Source of the DNA: CAUZJO01 sp963580245
GTDB lineage: Bacteria > Sumerlaeota > Sumerlaeia > MVZB01
DNA: 32,915 nucleotides
Reading direction: 5' to 3'
Assembly: GCA_963580245.1 (NCBI GenBank)
Contig: CAUZJO010000038.1
Coordinates: 1 to 32,915, forward strand
Under the pieces are notes generated by a model. The model was not told the origin of the DNA and did no database searches. It was given only the letters and a program-made list of their open reading frames with translations. The translations under genes were made by a program, and so were the position numbers. Below, one piece after another: positions 7,533 through 15,337 of this stretch; the first letter of the stretch is position 1, and each line of letters starts with the position of its first letter.

Positions 7533-10430
7533 TCATTCGGCCCCACCGCTCGCGCCGCGTAACGCCTCGACCCAGTGCAGTGCCTTGACCCCCGCGAAGT
7601 CGGCGATCTGGTGGCGGCAACTGAATCCGCAGGCCACGACTGTCGTCCCTGGGGCGCGCTCGCGGACGGCGGGTATCAGGCGGCGTTCGGCCATCTTGCG
7701 CGAGAGATCGTAATGCTCCTTCTCGTAACCGAAACTGCCCGCCATGCCGCAGCACCCCGAATCCACCTCGCTCACCTCAAGCCCCTCGATCCGCCCCAGC
7801 AGGCGTTTCATCGCGTCGGTGCCATAGAGGGCCTTCTGATGACAATGGCCGTGGATCAGGACGGAGCGCGAGGTCGAGTCAAACGCGCCGTCGAGCCGCC
7901 CGGCCTGGACCTCGCGGTCCAGGAACACGTCGATCATCATGACGTTTTCGGCCACGCGCCGCCCCAGGTCCGCGTCATCGAGCAGATCGGGCAGGTCGTC
8001 GGTCAGGGCCGAAGCGCAACTAGGCTCGAGCGCGACGATCGGCAATCCCTGGCCGACGTATGAGTCCAGCGTGCGCATCGTGACCTCTCCCGCGGCCTTG
8101 GCCTCGCGCAGGAAACCGTGCGAGATGGCCGGGCGTTGACAACAACCCACCAAGGCCATGATGACATGATAACCGCAAGATTCAAGCAGCTCCGTCGCGG
8201 CCTTCCCGATGTGCGGCTCGTGATAGTTGGTGTAAGTATCGACGAACAGGACGACGCGCCGCCCGTCCCCGTTGTCGGATTCCTTCCTCTGTTCACTCCA
8301 TCGCGAAAAGGATTGGGCCGCATAACGCGGCGGCCGGCGGCGGCGATCGAGGCCGACGGTCGCATCCAGAAGCCGGCGCGCCGCTGCAGAGCTCATCAGC
8401 GCGTTGATCAGCGGTGCCGCGCGACCCGACAGGCGCGCCGCCATCGCCGGTGAGCGCAGGACCATCCGGTCGCGCATTTTCACCCCTTGTTTCTCGCGAT
8501 AAATGCGGAGGAACTCGCCCCTGAGCTTGGCCAGGTCGACGTTGCTCGGGCACTCGGCCTTGCAGCCCTTGCAGGACAGGCAGAGGTCGAACGCGTCATA
8601 GAGGCGGGGGTCGGTCAGGCCGCCTGGTCCAAACTGGCCGCTCATCGCCAGCCGTAGCGCGTTGGCCCGGCCGCGCGTGGTGTGTTCCTCGTCGCGGGTG
8701 ACCATGTAACTGGGGCACATCGTCCCGCCCAGCGTTTTGCGGCAGGCCCCCACGCCCGAACACATGTGCACGGCGGAGGCGAAACCCCCATCCTCGCGGA
8801 AGTGATAAACGGTCGGGAAGTCCGGCGTGCGGTAGGTCGTCCCGAAGCGCAGGGCCTGGTCCATCGGCGGCGAGTCGATGATCTTGCCCGGATTCATCCG
8901 CCAGTCCGGGTCGAAGAGCTGCTTGATCTCGCGAAAGGCCTGGTAGATGCGCGGGCCGTAGAAGCGTTCCATCCAGGGGCTGCGGACCAGCCCATCGCCG
9001 TGCTCGCTGCTCCACGAGCCCTTGTAGTGTTGCACGAGCCCGAAGGTCTCCTCGGCGATGGTCTTCATCCGCTCGATGTCGCCCTCGCGGCGCAGATCGA
9101 GGATCGGCCGCACGTGGATCACGCCGACGCTGGCGTGGGCGTACATCGCCACCTTCGTCTCCAGCCGCCGGCAGATCTGCAGGACCTTGTCGATGTATTC
9201 GGGGAGGTCCTCGACCGGGATGCAGGCGTCCTCGATGAACGGCGTCGGTTTGCGGTCGCCTTTCATCCCCAGCATCAGGCCCAAGCCGCTCTTGCGCACC
9301 CCCCAGACGTTGCTGATCTGGCGCGGGTCGGTCCAGAGGGGCCAGGCGTAGCCCAACCCCTCGGCCCGCAGCCCTTGGATCATGCGTTCGGCCTTGCCCC
9401 TGGCCTCGTCCTCGGTGTCGCCGAAGAACTCGACGATCAGCACGGCGGCGGGGTCGCCCTCGATGAACGTGCACAACGGCCGCGAGGCGAGGTTCTTGCG
9501 CGCCAGTTCAATCGTCTCACGGTCGATAATTTCGACGGCCGAGGGTCCGTAGTCGAGGATCGGCTTGACCGCGCGGATCGTCTCGATCAAGTTGCCGAAC
9601 TGAACAACGCTCACGGCGATGTGCTTGGGGAGAGGTTCCAGCCGGACCTTGACCTCTAGCGTCGCGGCGAGCGTCCCTTCGCTCCCGACGATCAGCTTGG
9701 CGAGGTTCCAGTTGTCGGCGTGGATGAATTCATCGAGCGGATACCCCCCCACCCGGCGCATGACTTTCGGGAACCGCTGCTCGATCTCGTCGTGGTTGGC
9801 CTCGATGATCCGGCGCGCGCCGGCCAGGATTTCGGCCTCGCGACCGTCGCCCGTGGCGCGCTCAGCGTATGCCTCGGGGTCGAGTTCTCTAAGGTGAATC
9901 CTCGTCCCGTCGGCCAGCAGGACCACGGCCTCCAACACATGATCGATCGTCTTGCCGTAGATGATGCTTCGCATCCCCGAGGTGTTGTTGCCGACCATCC
10001 CGCCGACATTGGCGCGGTTGGCCGTGGCCGGGTCGGGGGCGAAATGGAGGCCGTGGGAGGCAAGTTGCGCGTTGAATTCGTCGCGCACCAGGCCCGGCTC
10101 GACCCGCGCCCAGTGCTCCTCGACGTTCAGCTCCAGGATGCGGTTCATGTGTTTGGAAAAATCGAGGACGAGCGAGGCGCCGACGGTTTGGCCCGCCAGG
10201 CTGGTGCCCCCGCCGCGCGGCAGGATCGTGACGCCGTGCTCGCGGGCGACGTCCAGGGCGGCGGCCACGTCGTCGGCGTCGAGCGGCGTGCAGACCGCCA
10301 CCGGCATGATCTGGTAATTGCTGGCGTCGGTCGCGTAGATGCCGCGCGAGACGCGATCCATCATCACCCCGCCGCGCACGCGCTGGCGCAGGTCGTTTTC
10401 GAATCGTGGCAGGTCGGTCGGGGAGTTCAC
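7533..10430 (-). CDS. FAD-linked oxidase with Fe-S and CCG domains (GlcD/GlpC-type fusion)
   Basis: This 965-residue protein oxidises a 2-hydroxyacid. The FAD-binding PCMH domain is at about 40-260, with the flavin loop PRGGGTSLAGQ at 71-81 and NVGGMVGNNTSGM at 141-153. The FAD-oxidase C-terminal domain follows to about 520 and includes SSEHGDG at 474-480. Two cysteine clusters follow: C557, C563 and C572, then CLSCKGCKAECP at 617-628, of 4Fe-4S ferredoxin type. The C-terminal part has two CCG-type signatures, VGCCQRP and SGCCGMAG, plus HGHCHQKALYG. D-lactate, D-2-hydroxyglutarate and glycolate dehydrogenases share this layout. Its neighbour, a glyoxylate aminotransferase, favours glycolate, but that is inference. 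The start is GTG 10430 without a clear ribosome site; the gene lies 121 bases after the aminotransferase stop. Confidence 0.9.
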   Translation of the reverse strand: MNSPTDLPRFENDLRQRVRGGVMMDRVSRGIYATDASNYQIMPVAVCTPLDADDVAAALDVAREHGVTILPRGGGTSLAGQTVGASLVLDFSKHMNRILELNVEEHWARVEPGLVRDEFNAQLASHGLHFAPDPATANRANVGGMVGNNTSGMRSIIYGKTIDHVLEAVVLLADGTRIHLRELDPEAYAERATGDGREAEILAGARRIIEANHDEIEQRFPKVMRRVGGYPLDEFIHADNWNLAKLIVGSEGTLAATLEVKVRLEPLPKHIAVSVVQFGNLIETIRAVKPILDYGPSAVEIIDRETIELARKNLASRPLCTFIEGDPAAVLIVEFFGDTEDEARGKAERMIQGLRAEGLGYAWPLWTDPRQISNVWGVRKSGLGLMLGMKGDRKPTPFIEDACIPVEDLPEYIDKVLQICRRLETKVAMYAHASVGVIHVRPILDLRREGDIERMKTIAEETFGLVQHYKGSWSSEHGDGLVRSPWMERFYGPRIYQAFREIKQLFDPDWRMNPGKIIDSPPMDQALRFGTTYRTPDFPTVYHFREDGGFASAVHMCSGVGACRKTLGGTMCPSYMVTRDEEHTTRGRANALRLAMSGQFGPGGLTDPRLYDAFDLCLSCKGCKAECPSNVDLAKLRGEFLRIYREKQGVKMRDRMVLRSPAMAARLSGRAAPLINALMSSAAARRLLDATVGLDRRRRPPRYAAQSFSRWSEQRKESDNGDGRRVVLFVDTYTNYHEPHIGKAATELLESCGYHVIMALVGCCQRPAISHGFLREAKAAGEVTMRTLDSYVGQGLPIVALEPSCASALTDDLPDLLDDADLGRRVAENVMMIDVFLDREVQAGRLDGAFDSTSRSVLIHGHCHQKALYGTDAMKRLLGRIEGLEVSEVDSGCCGMAGSFGYEKEHYDLSRKMAERRLIPAVRERAPGTTVVACGFSCRHQIADFAGVKALHWVEALRGASGGAE

Positions 10431-10551
10431 GGTCGTCTGGATTACCCGCGAAAAGGTTGAATAGGCGCAAAGAAAGATTTCAACCCGTTTTGCGACGGCT
10501 GTCTAGTTGCTTTTGGTCGAAAGGCCCCGGGGTGGGTTCATGGGGTGGGGC

Positions 10552-11676
10552 TTACTGTTTCATGATCCCGCGCAGCGCCGACAGGAGCAGGTTGACATGC
10601 TTCTCGTCGCTGCTGCAGCCCATCAGGCCGACGCGCCAGACCTTGCCGGCGAACTCACCGAGCCCGCCGCCCACCTCGATGCTGTGCTCATCCAGGAGCC
10701 GGCGGCGCGTGGGGGCGTCTTCGAGACCCTCGGGGAGGCGGACGGTGTTGAGCTGCGGCAGGCGGTACTCGGGGGCGACGACGAACTCGAAGCCGAGGCC
10801 TTCCAACCCCTCGCGCAGGAGTTCGTGGTTGCGCCGGTGCCGCGTGAAACGCGCCTCCAGGCCTTCGAGCAGGACCAGGCGCAGGGCCTCGTGGATCGCG
10901 TAGATCGACGAGATCGGCGCGGTGTGATGGTAGGCGCGGCTCCCGCCCCAGTAGTTCATGATCATCGTGGTGTCGAGGTACCAGCTTTGCGGCTTCGTCT
11001 TGCGAGCGGTGACGGCCTCGACGGCGCGAGGGCTGAACGAGACCGGAGCGAGGCCGGGCGGGGCGCTCAGGCACTTCTGCGTGCCGCTATAAATCGCGTC
11101 GATCCCCCAGTCGTCCACGCGCACGTCCACGCCGCCCAGCGAGGTGACGGCATCGACGACAAACAACGGGCCGGCCGCGCGGACCAGCTCGCCGATCTCT
11201 TCGAGCGGCTGCAAGACGCCGGTCGAGGTTTCGGCGTGGACGATCGCCACCAGTTTCGGCTTGCGCCCTTTGAGCGCGTCCCGCACCTGTTCCGGATCGA
11301 CGTGCGAACCCCAGGGGGCGTCGACCCGCGCCAGCCGCGCGCCGCATCGCTCGACGATGTCGCTCATCCGGTTGCCGAACACGCCATGGACGCAGACCAC
11401 CGCCTCATCGCCCGGTTCGAGCAGGTTCACCAGCACCGCCTCCATCCCCGCGCTACCGGTAGCCGAGACCGGGAAGGTCAATGGGTTGCGCGTGCGGAAA
11501 ACCTCGCGCAGCATCTCCTGGACCTCATCCATGATCTTGAGAAACTCGGGATCGAGGTGGCCCAGGAGCGGAGTGGCCATCGCGCGCAGCACCCGCGAGT
11601 CAACGTCGCTCGGTCCGGGACCCAGCAAGACGCGGGTGGGCGGGGCCAATTCGGGTGGGATGATCATCCTTCGCAT
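10552..11676 (-). CDS. Class V aminotransferase, alanine/serine-glyoxylate type
   Basis: This is a PLP enzyme of fold type I, 374 residues from ATG 11676. The family signature is at the N-terminus (LLGPGPSDVDSRVLRAM), the substrate region SATGSAGMEA follows, then the PLP-contacting Asp175 in FVVDAVTS and the Schiff-base Lys201 in YSGTQKCLSAPPG. The family transfers an amino group from alanine or serine to glyoxylate, giving glycine; closely related members act on phosphonates or ureidoglycine. The C-terminal GLMGCSSDEKHVNLLLSAL is typical of AGXT-like enzymes. ATG 11676 or 11667 gives the usual family length, whereas ATG 11736 would overlap the upstream methyltransferase. The upstream stop is 7 bases away, so the two are probably one transcript. 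The downstream oxidase could provide its glyoxylate. Confidence 0.9.
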   Translation of the reverse strand: MRRMIIPPELAPPTRVLLGPGPSDVDSRVLRAMATPLLGHLDPEFLKIMDEVQEMLREVFRTRNPLTFPVSATGSAGMEAVLVNLLEPGDEAVVCVHGVFGNRMSDIVERCGARLARVDAPWGSHVDPEQVRDALKGRKPKLVAIVHAETSTGVLQPLEEIGELVRAAGPLFVVDAVTSLGGVDVRVDDWGIDAIYSGTQKCLSAPPGLAPVSFSPRAVEAVTARKTKPQSWYLDTTMIMNYWGGSRAYHHTAPISSIYAIHEALRLVLLEGLEARFTRHRRNHELLREGLEGLGFEFVVAPEYRLPQLNTVRLPEGLEDAPTRRRLLDEHSIEVGGGLGEFAGKVWRVGLMGCSSDEKHVNLLLSALRGIMKQ

Positions 11677-11683
11677 TCCTGTT

Positions 11684-12364
11684 TCATTGCGGACGTTGAA
11701 GCGGGGAATGATAACCCTGGTCCTTTTGACATACAAGGATCATGTGCGGATACGGGAGGACATCGTCGATGACGTCCTCGCGCACGGTCTTGAAGCCGCA
11801 GAAACCCAAGATGCGCTCGATCTTATCGTAGTGTTGGTAGGTGAGCGGGGCGCGGAAGTCGACGAGCTTGTCCAGCAGCCAGGTGAAGATGAGTTTGTGG
11901 CGCGACGCGGTGTGGATGTCCTTGATGATCAAGATGCCATCGGGATCGAGCAGCAGGTTGCAGGTCCGCAGCAGCCGATACTTCGAGAGCACCGGGATGT
12001 GGTGCAGGATATCGAGCATATAGATGACTTTATAACGCTCGCCGCCGCTTTCCAATTGCCGGACGTCCCGAACCTCGAAACGGACATTCTCGATCCCCAG
12101 CCGCCGGCGGACCTCTTCGGCCTCCGCGATGCGGCGCGCGTTGATATCGACCCCGTCGATCGTCAGGTCGCGGTGGCGCGTCGCGTTGTAGAACGCGAAC
12201 AGCCCGAACCCGCAACCCACGTCCAGAACCCGGCCCGCGCTGTAATCGTTCAGCGGCTGCTCGATCTTCTCGAGGATGTTGATGCGTATGATCAGGAAGC
12301 GGACCAGGCAGTAAAGCTTAATGATCAGGCTGCGATAGGCGAGTATGATTCTGCGTTTCTTCAA
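11684..12364 (-). CDS. Class I SAM-dependent methyltransferase
   Basis: This 226-residue protein has a Rossmann-type methyltransferase core. Motif I is VLDVGCGFGLFAFYNA at about 46-61. The acidic residue after beta-2 is in IDGVDINARR, motif II/III is VRFEVRDVRQLE, and YMLDILHHIP is motif IV/post-IV. The order fits the Methyltransf_11/12 group that methylates small molecules or lipid-linked intermediates; the substrate cannot be read. An N-terminal stretch of about 35 basic and hydrophobic residues precedes the core and could associate with membrane. The only possible start in frame is TTG 12364, because an in-frame TAA lies shortly upstream and no ATG or GTG is present. It is the first gene of the minus-strand series that continues with the aminotransferase. 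Confidence 0.8.
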   Translation of the reverse strand: MKKRRIILAYRSLIIKLYCLVRFLIIRINILEKIEQPLNDYSAGRVLDVGCGFGLFAFYNATRHRDLTIDGVDINARRIAEAEEVRRRLGIENVRFEVRDVRQLESGGERYKVIYMLDILHHIPVLSKYRLLRTCNLLLDPDGILIIKDIHTASRHKLIFTWLLDKLVDFRAPLTYQHYDKIERILGFCGFKTVREDVIDDVLPYPHMILVCQKDQGYHSPLQRPQ

Positions 12365-12506
12365 AACCGACGATCCGGGCGAGCGAGTTTTGAGAGGTTA
12401 GCGGATTGAAGGGCGGAATGATAGGGTCGCAGTCACGATCAACCACGCCAGCGCAATTCATCCCGGCATCGCGACTTCGCCCCCAAGGTTTCAATCTGTT
12501 GCGTCA

Positions 12507-12574
12507 TTAAGGCGCCTCTAAAATTCAGTCCCGTGGGGACGACTGCAAGCCAGATTTTTTAGAGATTCCCATTA
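12507..12574. repeat. Miniature inverted-repeat element, short copy
   Basis: The ends are inverted: CTCTAAAA at 12516-12523 pairs with TTTTAGAG at 12557-12564, with weaker similarity outwards to TTAAGG. Between them is CAGTCCCGTGGGGACGACTG (12526-12545), itself a small hairpin. The same core and ends recur at 32415-32554, so this is a dispersed family. It sits in the 262-base gap between the methyltransferase start and the 72-aa gene. No other feature is visible in that gap. Confidence 0.6.
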
Positions 12575-12626
12575 GAATCTTGGACCGGCGCCGAAACGCG
12601 CCTTCCGGATGGATCCTTGAACCGCA

Positions 12627-12845
12627 TCACGCGCGCCACTGTTCCCACAGCCGATTGAACCGGCCCACGTAGAGCGCCTCGAACAACTCGGCCTTCTCCG
12701 GTGCCTCGCTCTCGCACATCTCGCGCATCTGGTTGATCTGGATCGCGATGTCGATCCACTCGAATTCTGAATTAAGGATCAAGGCGCAAATCCGATGCGA
12801 TTCACGTCGAAGCCGCTCGGCCAGCGGTATCCTATTCTCATGCAT
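12627..12845 (-). CDS. 72-aa hypothetical protein overlapping the HicB-like gene
   Basis: ATG 12845 lies inside the last codons of the HicB-like gene, so the two overlap by 8 bases and translation is probably coupled. The protein is charged and almost entirely helical: MHENRIPLAERLRRESHR, then EFEWIDIAIQINQMRE, then the conserved-looking end ELFEALYVGRFNRLWEQWR. It has no cysteine pair, signal peptide or membrane segment. It shows none of the features of HicA, which is a small double-stranded-RNA-binding-like fold with a catalytic His. I cannot assign a function. Longer versions starting further upstream would run through the HicB-like gene in another frame and are unlikely. Confidence 0.6.
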   Translation of the reverse strand: MHENRIPLAERLRRESHRICALILNSEFEWIDIAIQINQMREMCESEAPEKAELFEALYVGRFNRLWEQWRA

Positions 12846-13014
12846 GGAAACCTCTGCGCTCGGCGCGGACTTCAAGGCATAGCGCAATCGCTTCCTTGAT
12901 GTTCTCCAGGGCATCCTCTTTGGTCTGACCCTGGCTGACGCACCCAGGGATCGAGGGGCATTCGATAATCCACACTCCATCCTCGTCTCGGTCGAGCGTT
13001 ACGCGGAAATCCAT
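12838..13014 (-). CDS. hicB: HicB-like protein (UPF0150 type), short
   Basis: This is a 58-residue protein with the HicB signature: MDFRVTLDRDEDGVWIIECP, then SIPGCVSQGQTKEDALENIK and EAIALCLEV. The pattern VxLDxDEDGxW..ECPxIPGCxSxGxTxEEAxxNIxEAI is specific to this family, which adopts a partial RNase-H-like fold and neutralises HicA mRNA-interferase toxins. The start is ATG 13014, 7 bases after GAGGAG. The C-terminal helix-turn-helix or ribbon-helix-helix domain of longer HicB proteins is absent. No hicA lies next to it; the coupled downstream gene is unrelated. It may be a solitary member of the family or part of a different pair. Confidence 0.85.
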   Translation of the reverse strand: MDFRVTLDRDEDGVWIIECPSIPGCVSQGQTKEDALENIKEAIALCLEVRAERRGFHA

Positions 13015-13238
13015 GTGTCGGCTCCTCTTCATCCCGCCTCATCGCGTCTCCACGCACAGTCTAAGTTCCTCCAGGTCCGTCGGTCAAATCCAAACACTCG
13101 CGGCCCAACCTCGCCATCGCCCCCAAGCGTCCCTCGATTCGCTTTCCGCTTGTCAACCCCGCCGCCTCTGGGCAACCATCGAGGACCGCCCAATTGAATG
13201 ATGCGAACCTGCCGCGGGCGCTTGGAGGATTTCGTCCC

Positions 13239-13964
13239 ATGGCTCCTGAGACCCCCGGCCCTCTGCCGCTCCAACCGCTCGACGACCCCCTCATCTCGAT
13301 CATCATGCCGATCTACAACGAGCGCGAGCTGATCCGCGAGGTCGTCGGCCGCGTGCGCGCTCTCGATTTTCGCAAGCAACTGATCCTGGTTGACGACCAC
13401 TCGACCGACGGCACGTGGGATTTCCTCGAGGCCGAGCAGCAAGACCGGCCCGAGACCGTCCTGCTGCGTCACGACCGCAACCAGGGCAAAGGCGCCGCCA
13501 TCCGCACCGGCCTGACCCGCGCCCAGGGCGACGTCGTGCTGATCCAGGACGCAGACCTGGAATACCGGCCTGAGGATCTCCCGCGCCTGCTCGAGCCGAT
13601 CATCCAGGGCCGGGCCAATGTCGTCTACGGCTCGCGCTTCCTCGGCTCGATCAAGGACATGAAGCCGGCCAACCGCGTCGCCAACCACCTGCTGGCCTGG
13701 ATGGTCAGCGTCCTCTACGGCCAACGCGTCACCGACGAGGCGACCGCCTACAAGATCTTCCGCCGCGAGGTGATCGAAGCTATCGCGCTGACCTGCCACC
13801 GCTTCGAGTTCTGCCCCGAGGTCACCGCCAAGGTCCTGCGCCGCGGCGAACGCATCCTCGAACTCCCCGTCCACTTCGAGGCCCGCACCTGGGAGCAGGG
13901 CAAGAAGATCGGCCTGCCCGATTTCTTTCAGGCCGTGTGGGTGTTGCTGAAATGCCGGTTTTGA
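13239..13964 (+). CDS. Family 2 glycosyltransferase (dolichyl-phosphate mannose synthase-like)
   Basis: This is a GT-A fold sugar transferase of 241 residues from ATG 13239, preceded by GGAGG at about 10 bases; ATG 13194 would add 15 residues. The N-terminal strand ISIIMPIYNERELI and LILVDDHSTDGTW bind the nucleotide sugar. NQGKGAAIRTGL follows, and the metal-binding region is IQDADLEYRPEDLPRL. YGSRFLG and the acceptor-side ATAYKIFRREV and FEFCPEVTAKV are typical of DPM1-like bacterial enzymes. Such enzymes usually make polyprenyl-phosphate sugars or act in surface glycan assembly. There is no C-terminal membrane segment, so it is of the short, cytosolic or peripherally bound kind. It stands alone, divergent from the HicB-like pair, and a MITE-like element follows 12 bases after its stop. 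Confidence 0.9.
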   Translation: MAPETPGPLPLQPLDDPLISIIMPIYNERELIREVVGRVRALDFRKQLILVDDHSTDGTWDFLEAEQQDRPETVLLRHDRNQGKGAAIRTGLTRAQGDVVLIQDADLEYRPEDLPRLLEPIIQGRANVVYGSRFLGSIKDMKPANRVANHLLAWMVSVLYGQRVTDEATAYKIFRREVIEAIALTCHRFEFCPEVTAKVLRRGERILELPVHFEARTWEQGKKIGLPDFFQAVWVLLKCRF

Positions 13965-13976
13965 GGAATGGGAAAG

Positions 13977-14086
13977 AAACCGGTTGGCGAAAAGGCCCGA
14001 TTGATGGCCGCGAAGAGGGTTAAGTGCAGATATGACAACGATCCGAAAAAAATGGGGGCAAAACGAATTTTTTCGCCAACCAAACC
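13977..14086. mobile_element. MITE-like element with 12-bp TIRs and 5-bp target duplication
   Basis: GGTTGGCGAAAA at 13982-13993 is an exact reverse complement of TTTTCGCCAACC at 14070-14081, giving a 100-bp element. It is flanked on both sides by AAACC (13977-13981 and 14082-14086), which looks like a target-site duplication. The interior encodes nothing. This is the form of a non-autonomous transposon derivative. The rest of the gap up to 14244 shows no other clear feature. Confidence 0.75.
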
Positions 14087-14244
14087 TCCCGATACTGGGG
14101 CTTTATAGCAGGGGCGCCTGATTCCTCGGACTTGGGTCGCCGGGCGGTTCAATTGACCTCCCAGTGAGGGAGAGGAAGGATTCGCGCGGGAGAAGGCGCC
14201 GGTTCGGCGTTGGATCGAACCGACGGGCCATCCCCGGCAGTATC

Positions 14245-14559
14245 ATGAGAGAACGGAAACCATCTCCCCGGACCATGCGGCGAACACTGGTGGTCATCGG
14301 CTGCCTGGTATGCGGGTGGCTGATGATGGGCAACCCCGGCCGCACGGGTCCACCATCCCCGCACGGCACGATCGCCCGAGACACGTTGGCGACCGGAGCC
14401 CGAATCGGAATTGATGCGGGCGGCAATGTCCTTATCAGCACCCTGGGCCAACCCGCGATCAGCGTTTCCGATTCGGCCAATGGATCAAGGGTTTACCATG
14501 GGGTCGGCCGCCCGAGGATGCGCCATAGCCGCGCCGGTCAATGGCGAGCGTATCAATGA
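14245..14559 (+). CDS. Small exported protein, possibly truncated
   Basis: The product has 104 residues from ATG 14245, or 94 from ATG 14275. MRRTLVVIGCLVCGWLMMG is a signal-peptide-like start. The mature part carries IDAGGNVLISTLGQPAISVS followed by NGSRVYHGVG, which resembles the STxGQP...G..Y...G strand pattern found in exported proteins of related environmental bacteria, where it is usually followed by a much longer C-terminal part. The last residues, GRPRMRHSRAGQWRAYQ, are out of character and the frame ends where the next gene begins in another frame. A frameshift or truncation is possible. No good ribosome site is seen for either start. I cannot give a function. Confidence 0.45.
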   Translation: MRERKPSPRTMRRTLVVIGCLVCGWLMMGNPGRTGPPSPHGTIARDTLATGARIGIDAGGNVLISTLGQPAISVSDSANGSRVYHGVGRPRMRHSRAGQWRAYQ

Positions 14560-15337
14560 TACCGTGAAGGTGGTACCTGAAATAAACAAACCGCAATCTC
14601 GAATTGGGGCCATTGCCCACCAACGTGTCACGCGGACCGTGAAGCTTTCCGTCGCGTGCCTCCTCGTTTGGTTATCCTCGGCGGCGCTGGCGGCCGGTCC
14701 GGGGACGATCTCGTATCAGGGCCAGGCCGTCACGCCCGACGGGAAATATCCCATTCGGTTTTCGCTGTGGGACGACCCGACCGAAGGCGATAAGCTGTGG
14801 ACGGAACTGCACGATTCCGAATTCGCGCCCGACGTCCTCGCCGGCTTGCTCAACGCCGACCTGGGAAGCAAGACGGACTTCCCGCCCAACCTCTTCCTCA
14901 ATTTCGACAACATCTACCTGCAGGTCGAGATCGACCTGGACGCCGATGGCTTCGAACCCGAAGAGGTCTACCTCCCGCGCGTCTCCGTCACGTCGGTCCC
15001 ATGGGCCATCCAGTCCGACCGCGCCCAGAAGATCACGGAGCTTTTCCCGATTGAAGCGGGAGAGCCCATCCTGCCGGGCGACGTCGTCTCGCTGACGCCC
15101 CAAGGCCGGGTCCGGCGCGGGTCGGGTAGCCCGTTTTCGCCGGAGATCGTTTTTCATCAAGGGAACACGGGCGAGATTAAAACCGCAGTTCTCTCCGAAG
15201 ATCGTGTTGTCATTGCCTACACGACGGGCTGGCCGGAAATAGGGGCGATTATCATCGCCACGATCGGTGACGACGGAGTCTCGTTCTCGGCCCCACTCAC
15301 TTTTCGCAACGACCGAACCATAAACATTATACTTTAG
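14498..15337 (+). CDS. Exported beta-propeller protein, N-terminal part ending at in-frame TAG
   Basis: I place the start at ATG 14498 (AAGGG 6 bases upstream), giving 279 residues; GTG 14639 would start right at the signal peptide. KLSVACLLVWLSSAALAA is the export signal. Then comes a domain GTISYQGQAVTPDGKYPIRF...LPRVSVTSVPWAIQSDRA, a recurrent N-terminal module of cell-surface and tail-fibre-like proteins that ends in a conserved Pro-Trp/Tyr-Ala. The first propeller-type repeat follows (EIVFHQGN...AYTTG), and the second repeat is cut by TAG at 15335-15337. The frame continues openly after this stop to 16417, so the intact gene was probably about 640 codons. A binding or surface role is likely; no catalytic motif is seen. 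Confidence 0.7.
   Translation: MGSAARGCAIAAPVNGERINDTVKVVPEINKPQSRIGAIAHQRVTRTVKLSVACLLVWLSSAALAAGPGTISYQGQAVTPDGKYPIRFSLWDDPTEGDKLWTELHDSEFAPDVLAGLLNADLGSKTDFPPNLFLNFDNIYLQVEIDLDADGFEPEEVYLPRVSVTSVPWAIQSDRAQKITELFPIEAGEPILPGDVVSLTPQGRVRRGSGSPFSPEIVFHQGNTGEIKTAVLSEDRVVIAYTTGWPEIGAIIIATIGDDGVSFSAPLTFRNDRTINIIL

Noticed and set aside
10507..11772. 421-codon plus-strand frame opposite the aminotransferase
   Set aside because: Antisense shadow of a gene with an intact PLP lysine and family signature.
12838..13014. Complete HicAB toxin-antitoxin locus
   Set aside because: No HicA-like protein is encoded on either side; only the HicB-like part is recognisable.
155..15337. Stop-codon reassignment suggested by in-frame TAA (155) and TAG (15335)
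   Set aside because: TAA, TAG and TGA all end other intact genes in this window at expected family lengths, so the standard code applies.
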